Below, piece by piece: positions 56,224-64,000 of a stretch of 64,000 bases of DNA. The notes below the pieces were generated by a model. That model saw nothing but the letters and a program-made list of their open reading frames with translations. It ran no database searches and was not told the origin of the DNA. The position numbers were made by a program, and so were the translations under genes. The stretch covers positions 19,077,001-19,141,000 of the forward strand of contig OY756961.1 in NCBI GenBank assembly GCA_963580455.1. Direction: 5' to 3'. How positions within the stretch are numbered: position 1 is the first letter of the stretch; each line of letters begins with the position of its first letter. The stretch is from Euonymus europaeus. Taxonomy: Eukaryota; Streptophyta; Magnoliopsida; Celastrales; Celastraceae.

Positions 56224-57491
56224 CTATTTAAATGGGGTTTCCTTTTTCATCAACTTATTGAAAGGATGACATCGTCCAGCAAGGTTTGAAATAAACCTTC
56301 TAATGTATGCGAGCTTTCCTTTCAAGCTTTTCAGCTCATGTAAATTAGTTGGCTCTGGCATTTTCAGAATGGCATCGATCTTTGTTTGATCAATCTCAAT
56401 ACCTCGATGCCTTACGATGAACCCAAGAAACTTTCCAGAAGTGACGCCAAAAGCACACTTGAGAGGATTCATTTTTAATTGGAATCGACGAAGTCTTTCA
56501 AAGATAACTCGTAGATCCTCTAAGTGATTTTTACGATCCTTGGTTTTTACGACTAAGTCGTCTACATAACATTCCACCCTTTTATGCAACATGTCATCAA
56601 AGATTTTTTGCATGGCACGTTGATACGTGGCTCCGGCATTCTTCAATCCAAAGGGCATAACTTTGTAACAATATATTCCTTTTGGAGTATGGAATGCAGT
56701 GAACTCTTCATCCTTTGGGTTCATCCGAATTTGATTGTATCCAGACGAGCCATCCATGAAGGATAACACTTCATGTCCAGTAGTTGCATCCACCATTAGC
56801 TCTGTAATAGGTAATGGAAAATCATCCTTTGGACATGCTTTATTTAGGTCTCTGAAATCAACACAGACCCGGAGTTGTCCATTCTTCTTCATGACTGGAA
56901 CAATATTGGCGATCCATGTAGGATACTTAACTTCTCGAATGAATCCAGCTTCAATTAGCTTATTGACTTCATTCTCAATCTTTGGGATCAATTCCGGTCG
57001 GAATCGCCTCTGAGTTTGTTTGATAGGACGCACTCCATGTTTGATAGACAAATTATGGACAGCGATCCTTGGATTTGGCCCGAGATTTCTTTATAAGTCC
57101 ATGTAAACACGTCTATGTATTCTTGCAAAAGCTGGACGTATTTTGTTTCTTCTTCTGGACTTAAAAGTGTGCTAACAAAGGTTGGTCTTGGATCAGCTTC
57201 AGTTCCAAGATTGATCTATTTGAGATCGTCAACCGTAGCTTGCCCCCCTTCTTCAAAGGTAAGAGGTGCCAATGTAGTCTCTTCATCAGAAGATGACTCA
57301 GAACCATGTTCCTTTTCACCGATTTCTTCAATAGTGACATGGTTGATAGAAACAACCATCTTTTCTTTACCTTTGTTTCTAGCTGGAATGTTACGTCTAT
57401 GACGTCTTTGTCTTGTTTGTTTCTTTGGCTTCTCATTTTGGACTTTTGGCCCGAGCCTAGAAAATACAGAGACGTTTTGGATGGACTTCAT
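56224..57491 (-). pseudogene. Reverse transcriptase of the Tat-lineage element
   Basis: Recognised by LRVCVDFRDLNKACPKDDFP, LSFMDGSSGYNQIRMNPKDE, MPFGLKNAGATYQRAM and the active site ECYVDDLVVK near 56560. The upstream linker (57200-57491, ATVDDLK then a stop at 57218-57220) is in a different frame, with a shift near 57085. A stop after KETPFK at 56224 and a frameshift near 56100-56200 separate it from RNase H. Reverse transcriptase makes the cDNA; not functional here. Confidence 0.87.
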
Positions 57492-57521
57492 TTGGTTTGA
57501 TGTTGATGGATTATCACCTAG

Positions 57522-58715
57522 TCATTCAAATACAGAAATTCGAGTATTTTGCTCTTGTATTTGAGTCGAAGCAGGAGACTCCACAGGTCTTTCATCCTCA
57601 TACTCAAAGATTTGCACCATGATCGGGTTCGCTGATGCTTTCTTTGCTCTAATTCGGATAGGGCGTGAATTGTGAGAATCATGTCCCAATCCATGCTTTG
57701 GTTGTGGAATACATATTCCTTGTTTATTTATCACTGGAGCTCTTCCACTAGAAAGAATAGTATCAAGGTCACCCAGTTTAAGAGGTTCCCCTTTTCCATA
57801 TCCAGCTTTCTCAAAAAGTTTCTTCACACGTGGATCAAACCATGCATTTGAATGGTCTTCTGAAGTTTTAGGAAGCTCAGCTTCCCTAATATCTTTTGAT
57901 GTGGGAATCACTTTCTCAATAGAAGGATTCAAAAGAGTCAGATCTCCCTTGAGAATGTCGACATCACATTTAGACAACTCAATTTTTTGTGATTCTTTTA
58001 CAAAAATTCGAGACAAGATGTTCTCAGTTGAGTCATCTTTTTCATCATTTTTTGATTCCGGAATCAGCACTGGAAGAGCTTCTTGGGGAATATTTTCTTT
58101 TTCATAGAATTTAGCATCCGCAAAATGAGACTCCTCACTTGTAAATGGTCTTGACTCAGCTACAATGCATTTCTCTTCACCATCTCGAGTATACTTAAAG
58201 CATTGGTGCCATGTTGAAGCAATTACCCCAGTCTCATGCAACCAAACACGTCCTAGAAGTAATTCATAGGATGTTTTTGAATCAATTACATGAAATAGAG
58301 CCGATGAAACTAATTCACCCATCTCTATTTTCAACCGGATTGTGCCAATAACACGTTGCCCTTTTTGATTGAAGCCTTGGATTGTAAGTTTGCTTTTGGA
58401 AAGCTCATTCACCGAGATTCCAAGCTTTCTCAATGTATGGACTGGCATAATGTTTACAGCAGATCCGCAGTCAATGAGGATTTGAGAGACTTTGTGCTCT
58501 CGTATTAGTCCACTAACATAAAGTGGTCTATTATGAAGTCTTGTCCCAAGTTGAAAGTCATCGTCTGTGAAAGTAATGGTTGCCATACAATCAACAACAC
58601 TAACTTTACTTATATGGGAGAATACTTTCCCTCTATATTCTTTCGGATTGAGCAACATTTGAACTAAAGCCAAACGAGTATCCGTAGGGAGGTCGAGAGC
58701 TTCTGAGATGTTCAT
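57522..58715 (-). pseudogene. Protease region of the Tat-lineage element
   Basis: The protease active site reads SQILIDCGSAVNIMP at about 58500-58455, with Cys where Asn is frequent in this clade; the catalytic Asp is kept. YELLLGRVWLHETGVIAST follows, then a linker with KKLFEKAGYGKGEPLKLG. The latter may be a degraded G-patch-like segment. A stop after VFE (57522) precedes the reverse transcriptase linker. It would process the polyprotein. Confidence 0.8.
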
Positions 58716-58925
58716 ATTGGAGGGGATTTCCCGGAATGAAGTAACAACTCATTTTTCCTCAAAGCTAGAGGCTTCCCTCTTAGAATCATCTTTTTCTTCT
58801 TTTGACTCTTTAGAGTCCACTGCACTTATCATATATGTTGTCATATGTTCTTTTAGAAAGTAATCTCTTGGAAAGTATTCCTTAAGAGTTACTTCTTTTC
58901 GGGAAGTTAAATGAGTGTCATTGAG

Positions 58926-61358
58926 CTAAGTATCAACGCGGGTCTTTCTTCGATTTCTTCTTGGTCGATTCTTAGCTCGAGAGACCTTATTTTCTTTTCT
59001 AAGGCCAGACTCTTCATTTGGAACAGTAGCAATCGGACTTGGAAGAGCCAAAATTTGATTTGGACGGGATACACATCCTTTCTGACTTCTTACTTCCACC
59101 CAACCTTCATCTTGGCCTAGCAGTTCTTCCATATAATACCAACCAGTTGGTTGGTTTTTTGAGCACCATTCACTTCGAAGGAAATCCTCGAGATCCAAGG
59201 AAGGTGTTGCCAAATCCCACAACCTTTGTGGTCTATACTTCTCTTTTTTGGTAATAAAAGTGGACCACCCATCACCTACTTCATCTTCAGACTCAGATGA
59301 TGATTCCCACACATCCAGATCATCAGTCATGATTTTATACAAAGTTGGCCTATTAGGAGCTTGTGGTGGCGACATTCCTGGATATGTGTAAACTGTAGTA
59401 GCTTCATCATCTACAATAAACTGGACCCTTACGGCTCCTTCAGGTAGCTCAGCAATTAGCTCCATATTTGATGTTTCCTCTTTATGAGATAAGAAGATGG
59501 ATTGGTCTTCTACTTGTAGTGGAATAGGATCAAATGATCCAAAAGTCACCATCACACAATTAGCTTTGACATTACTAGTAAGATCAAGATCGATCTTGTT
59601 TTCCCTAGTCAATCGCATGATTATGTCCTTTAGAACAAAACATTTCTCAATCGGATGACTGATGATTTGGTGATATTTACAATACTTGGGATTATCAACT
59701 AGACCAACTTCTTCTGGCCTCTTTGAAATGGGAAGCTCTATGAGTTTTTGCTCCAGCAGTTGGTCAAGAATCCTAGAAACTTCAGAATCCGCAAATGGGT
59801 ATTCCTTTTCTTGCATTTGTTTCAAGGTTGGTCGTTCCTTGAATTGAGTTTGATCTTTACGAGTCTTAGGCTCGGATTTAGATTTCTTTGTGGAAATATT
59901 GACTGGATTAGTTGTGACAGCCATGGATTCTTTAGTCCGAGAGGGCTTTGAATCCTTTTTTACTTCTTTCTTTGTTTCTTTCTTTTCACGAGGATCACTT
60001 GGCAAATAGCTTCCATGTCTTGCTATTTGAATTTCCAAGTCATGGGCTCGAGTTGCAAGTTCCTCGAAGGAATGAGGCATATTAGCTTGAAGGAAGGTTA
60101 TATAGTAACCCCCAATGCATTCCTTGAACACACATATCAATGGAAGAGCTTTCGCTTATACGTTCCTTGCAATTTAGGACAAGGTTCCTCCAGCGCTCAA
60201 TATACTCAACCACAGCTTCTTCCTTATTTTGCCTCATCCTTGCAAGTTCTGAAAGACTAACAGTTCGTCGAGTACTGTAGAAGTGAGTTAGAAACTCATC
60301 CCAACCTTCAATAGAGCCCGCTGGAAGGTCGGTATACCATTCAAATGCGGCTTTTTTTAGGGAATGCATGAATTGTTTTACCATTGAATCACCAAACATG
60401 CCCGCATTATTGCAAGTTTCGATGAAATGAGCAACATGTTGTTTCGGATTACCCTTTCCATCAAATTGTTGGAACTTGGGGGCTGATAACCCCATGGCAT
60501 GCGAATCTCATCGATTCGACGACTATAGGGTTTTGCATAAACCAAAGACGATTGCGGGGCTCCACCATACTGAGCCCGGATTGTATCAACAATCATGTTT
60601 TGGAGCTGATTGATAGAGAGTGAAGCAACAGATAAGTGGGTAGAATCGCGGAGAGCATTTTGTGTTGTCAGACAATCCTGCTCTTCTTGCCTTTGTTGAG
60701 CTTTAAGAGAATTTGAACTTTCCGGTGCTTTACCTTCTCTTGAAACAAAAGTTTCATGGCTTTGTTCCGTGATTGGACTTAGGGAATCCAATCGCTTTAT
60801 GAGTGCAGCAATTTGTTTGTCCTTCTCTTCCAAGGACTTTGTCATTTGCTGCATGGCGGAAGTCATTTGTTTTAGCTGATCTTCCGAACTGGTTGTCGCC
60901 TCAGTCATCATGACTGGCACGGGAACATCAGATTCCGATGTACTGATGTCGTAAGCAGCACACTTCCATGATATCCACTGCTCAGAATGAGACTTAGACT
61001 TGGGATCATCATCCGAGTCACTGGAATATACATATTCCTTTTCTTTTGATTTGGGAGATGTGGACTCATCTTCTGAAGAAGAGGTGTAATCACCCCACTT
61101 TCTTGATGCCAACTTCATTGAATGAGATTCAGATTCATCATCTGAGGATTTAGAATGTACATCTTCCATAGATTTGGACTTGGACTTAGACTTAGTCTTA
61201 GTCTCAAGGGACTTTTTCTGACCCTTGTTTGAGAACTTCTTCAAAGGAGAAGTCAATTGTGATTCTCCAGCTTTAACTCGCGTACGAGTTGCATGGGAGA
61301 CTTCGTCAATGACATCAGTCTCCGTTATGGGAATCAAGGATTCATTCGTAGATTCCAT
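58926..61358 (-). pseudogene. gag of the Tat-lineage element
   Basis: Starts at ATG 61358 (MESTNESLIPITETDVID) with a long Ser/Lys/Asp-rich, low-complexity N-terminus. The capsid (Retrotrans_gag) domain lies at about 60480-60100: PKFQQFDGKGNPKQHVAHF, ALKKAAFEWY-like KKAAFEWYTDLPAGSI, and YIERWRNLVLNCKERISESS. A CKYHQIISHPIEKC motif near 59680 is the single zinc-finger-like signature of Tat gag. The capsid part is shifted relative to both sides, so two compensating frameshifts lie near 60490-60400 and 60140-60090. Stops at 58926 and about 58746 close it before protease. Confidence 0.82.
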
Positions 61359-61402
61359 TATTTTGATTTGAAAATTCAATCAAGAGATGAGAGGAGAAGA
61401 GT

Positions 61403-61420
61403 GTCCCACCGGGTGTGCCA
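61403..61420 (-). promoter_or_regulatory. Primer-binding site of the Tat-lineage element
   Basis: Six bases after the 5' LTR the minus strand reads TGGCACACCCGGTGGGAC. TGG at the start and high G/C fit a tRNA 3' end complement; I could not assign the tRNA. Confidence 0.65.
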
Positions 61421-61426
61421 GAAATT

Positions 61427-62247
61427 TGTACGCAACAAATTTCGCGTGTAAATTAAATACACTTAAAACTTGGTACAAATTAAAAATTTGTAAATCAAAC
61501 TAGACTCGATCTCTTCTCTTTGAACGTGATCGTCACGTGCGTAAATCCTCTGATTATCGATTGAATGGTTGGAGAAGAACGTAAAGTTCTTAATCGGATT
61601 AAACAAATCCGTTCTAAGTCTTGGCTTGAACCTGAGATTTAGAGGAATTCTAAGGATTCCGAATTTGGAGATCTTGGACTAAGAGAACTTGGCTTGGGAC
61701 TTGAACTTGGAGGAATTCGAACGAATTCCGGATTTGGAGATCTTGGACTTGGAGCACTTCAACTTGAAGGAATTCTTGAATTTCGGATTTGGGACTTGCA
61801 CTTGATCTTGAAGAACTTGAACTTGAGACTTGAAAAACTTGAAGGAATTCTTGAATTCCAATTTGAAGACTTGAACTTGAAGAACTTGAGGGAATTCAAA
61901 GAATTCCGAATTTGAGACTTGGACTTGTGGAGAATTTGAGAGAGTTTTCCCAAAGTTCGTAAACTTTCTTTTCTCCTCCCATTTCCACCAAATGAGCTTG
62001 GTATTTATAGGAAAATGGAGATGTGGAATTTACGTAATCTACCCTTGGCTTCAAACTTTGACATCATCTCTTTGATTTTATTTTTATTTTATTTTAATTT
62101 GATTTGATTTGATTTAATTTGATATTATCTTAGATTTTATCCCTTCAACCAATTCAATTTGGTTTGGACTCTTCCAAAATTAAATTAATTAAATTAATCA
62201 ATTCAATTTAAAGGATCTAACAATTTAATTATTTTTTAATGTCTACA
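61427..62247 (-). repeat. 5' LTR of the Tat-lineage element (821 bp)
   Basis: Direct repeat of 48526-49414 with three deletions relative to it. TATA box on the minus strand at 62001-62009. The target duplication GTAGT follows. Confidence 0.93.
62001..62009 (-). promoter_or_regulatory. TATA box in the 5' LTR of the Tat-lineage element
   Basis: CTATAAATACC on the minus strand; position conserved in both LTRs. Probable promoter of the genomic RNA. Confidence 0.55.
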
Positions 62248-62252
62248 GTAGT

Positions 62253-62769
62253 GTCTACTCTTCTTACACTATGCTTCTATTTATATTAGAGTCTAGCATT
62301 AAAACCGACCCTAAAACTAGGGATGCCAAATAAATTTCAGTAATAAAGTGAATTTAAAAATTGTAACGGACATTTTTGAATTTGAATTGTCCTCATGTCC
62401 ACATACAATGAACCTAGGTAGTGGGCCGGTACAAAATGATAAGTCAAGATGGGCTACGGACACGCAAGTCCATCACAAAAGCTTGGGTGCCCTTGGGCCC
62501 AAGTCTTACATCCAACACTTCACATACATCACAATTCTTTAATGTGAGATTCCCACATCTCTCTTAATTTTGCACATAATATATCATGTCTAACATGACC
62601 ACTTTGGAGTCAATTTTCATTCAACCAAAAAATGGTTTTGGACAACTTTCAACTCCAATATCTAATTTTCATATTGAAGATTAAAACCCACTAAATTACA
62701 TTTAACTAATACTCAATTAGTTGTAATTAATTATTGGTCAAATAGTGGTTAACCACCATTTTTCCAACA
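62253..62769 (-). repeat. LTR-X left copy, proximal part
   Basis: Reverse complement of 63200-63730, starting (minus strand) TGTTGGAAAAATGGTGGTTA at 62769. Shared landmarks are GGTTAACCAC, ACTTGGGCCCAAG and CTAGTTTTAGGGTCGGTTTT. A TATA-like box on the minus strand (TATAAATAG) lies at about 62276-62284. It is continued at 48352-48525 beyond the Tat insertion. Confidence 0.85.
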
Positions 62770-62861
62770 CAAACCTTAAAGTATATTTTTACCCATTCCT
62801 CATCTCATTAAAAGTATTCAGTGTTCATAAGAAAATCGAAATTAAAAAAGCAGAAGCTCAC

Positions 62862-63007
62862 CGAGAATGAAATTGTTTGTGGCGACAGGAAGCTCTGCAC
62901 AACGAAAATTCCTCCAAGAAGGCTTCGTCACATGCATGCCTTCAAAATCAATCCCCATTTTGTCGTCATGACTCTGTACCCGACTCAATCTCCACTTTGA
63001 AGACATC
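62862..63007 (-). pseudogene. Exon-like fragment of a receptor-like cytoplasmic kinase
   Basis: The minus strand shows ATTATCAG/GATG.. at 63008 and ..CTCG/GTGAGC at 62861, consensus splice borders around a 146-nt open stretch. It translates as MSSKWRLSRVQSHDDKMG to about KPSWRNFRCAELPVATNNFIL. The PSWRNF..EL..ATNNF pattern is the segment just before the glycine loop in receptor-like (RLCK VI/RBK-type) protein kinases. No further kinase exon is near: the LTR-X copy starts about 90 bases downstream. It is either a captured exon or a host gene split by insertions. The family call rests on about 20 residues. Confidence 0.45.
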
Positions 63008-63078
63008 CTGATAATCTCGTAGTTTGTCAGTAGAGGTTACGTTTTATGTGATTCGCAAAGATGGATGCCGTAACTTGA

Positions 63079-63187
63079 CACTACAAGAAAACGATAAATT
63101 ACCGACGGAAATTTCTATACCGACGGAAATTTTTGGTAAAATTTCCATCGGTAAAATTCGTCGGTAATTGATAGATTTCTTGTAGTA
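63079..63187. mobile_element. CACTA-type miniature element (109 bp)
   Basis: It starts CACTACAAGAAAACG and ends TTTCTTGTAGTA, imperfect inverted termini typical of plant CACTA (EnSpm) elements with one changed end base. Inside are repeated ACCGACGGAAATTT words in both orientations, as in CACTA subterminal repeats. The 3-bp target duplication TGA is present at 63076-63078 and 63188-63190. No coding capacity. Confidence 0.85.
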
Positions 63188-63199
63188 TGAAGACTAAAA

Positions 63200-64000
63200 T
63201 GTTGGAAAAAATGGTGGTTAACCACTATTTGACCAATAATTAATTACAACTAATTGAGTATTAGTTAAATGTAATTTAGTGGGTTCTAATCTTCAATATG
63301 AAGATTAGATATTGGAGTTGAAAGTTGTCCAAAACCATTTTTTGGTTGAATGGAAATTGACTCCAAAGTGGTCATGTTAGACATGATATGTTATGTGCAA
63401 AATTAAGAGAAATTTGAGAATTCCACATTAAAGAATTGTGATGTATGTGATGGGTTTATAAACCCAAGTGTTGGATGTAAGACTTGGGCCCAAAGGCACC
63501 CAAGCTTTTGTGATGGGCTTGCGTGTTCGTAGCCCATTTTGACTTATCATTTTGCACCGGCCCACTACCTAAGTTCATTGTATGTGGACATGAGGATAAT
63601 TCAAATTCAAAAATGTCCGTTACAATTTTTAAATTTACTTTATTGCTGGAATTTATTTGGCATCCCTAGTTTTAGGGTCGGTTTTAATGTTAGGCTCTAT
63701 TATAAATAGAAGCATAGTGTAAGAAGAGAATACACTACGAAAATTCATTTTCCTCTCTTCTTCTTCCTAGCCAAATTCCTTTCTGAGAGTGCTTTCAATT
63801 TTTGGTTCGAACGAGCCTGCTGGTATACCTGTGTCACCTACCGGTAGAAGGGAGTGTTGTATCTTGGGAGGTGTTTGCCTACTTCAGCATTGACACCGGT
63901 GGCTGGGGCATTTTCACCTTAAGGAGATTTGCGGTTCGCATACCTCACTTCAATATTTTGGTTTCGTACCGATCAGAGTTTTCGGTAACATCTTTTGTTC
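63200..64000 (+). repeat. LTR-X right copy (runs out of the window)
   Basis: Starts TGTTGGAAAAAATGGTGG and is the inverted partner of 62253-62769 plus 48352-48525. A TATA box (CTATTATAAATAGAAG) lies at about 63698-63712. The LTR continues past the homologous part (about 63906) to the window end, with GTTTCGTACCGATCAGAG near 63961. The internal region of its element, if any, is outside. Confidence 0.82.

Larger units (their letters stand above)
48526..62247 (-). mobile_element. Tat-lineage Ty3-gypsy retrotransposon with antisense PMD gene, 13.7 kb
   Basis: Two direct LTRs (48526-49414 and 61427-62247) begin TGTACGCAACAAATTTCGCG and end GTCTACA. The outside bases GTAGT (48521-48525 and 62248-62252) form a perfect target duplication. 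Internal order on the minus strand: primer-binding site, gag, protease, reverse transcriptase, RNase H, archaeal-type RNase H, integrase. Then comes a gene on the opposite strand, and a purine tract before the 3' LTR. The double RNase H places it in the Tat clade. Core genes are broken. It sits inside an LTR of another family (LTR-X). Confidence 0.93.

Overview
This window is nuclear DNA of a flowering plant, most likely a eudicot. It is almost entirely transposable elements, many nested inside one another. I find no rRNA, tRNA or CRISPR array and no complete host gene. The plant assignment rests on the element families seen: plant-type hAT and FAR1-bearing Mutator elements, Ogre/Tat-lineage Ty3-gypsy elements with archaeal-type RNase H and extra ORFs, Ty1-copia, and a CACTA miniature element. 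The plant-specific plant mobile domain (PMD) and a receptor-like-kinase-like exon support it further.

Layout, left to right. (1) 1-3900: a hAT element, minus strand, with an uninterrupted transposase frame and one visible terminus at about 3900. (2) 5466-7212: a deleted Mutator-like element with terminal inverted repeats of about 310 bp and a broken FAR1 domain. (3) 7455-10991: a 5'-truncated minus-strand LTR element with one LTR, a purine tract and an intact extra ORF of the 'putative plant transposon protein' family, ending in a near-perfect 290-bp tandem duplication. (4) 11818-37313: a nest. A host-like segment of about 166 bp occurs on both sides of a truncated old LTR. Into that LTR, in the opposite orientation, a 24.2-kb Ogre-like element (12864-37053) inserted with a perfect 5-bp target duplication (GCAGA). 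Its core genes are broken by stops and frameshifts, and a 1.5-kb solo-LTR-like insertion sits in its 3' region. (5) 38622-43306: a nearly intact Ty1-copia element, minus strand, LTRs 322 and 319 bp, TSD ATACC. (6) 43312-46940: a decayed plus-strand copia remnant. (7) 48352-64000: two LTRs of another family (LTR-X) in inverted orientation around a short segment holding a kinase-like exon and a CACTA miniature element. Into the left LTR-X a 13.7-kb Tat-lineage element (48526-62247, TSD GTAGT) has inserted.

The most interesting object is in the Tat element. Between integrase and the 3' LTR it carries a gene on the opposite strand (50297-53515) that encodes a PMD followed by a coiled-coil tail, with a recognisable spliceosomal intron. 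The Ogre-like element also carries extra 3' genes, one of them (21114-22226) still open although the replication genes are broken. Relative ages follow from the nesting: old LTR before Ogre before its solo LTR, LTR-X before Tat, and decayed copia probably before the young copia. Single-base stop codons and frameshifts are treated here as decay. All domain names come from recognisable motifs and were not checked by database search.
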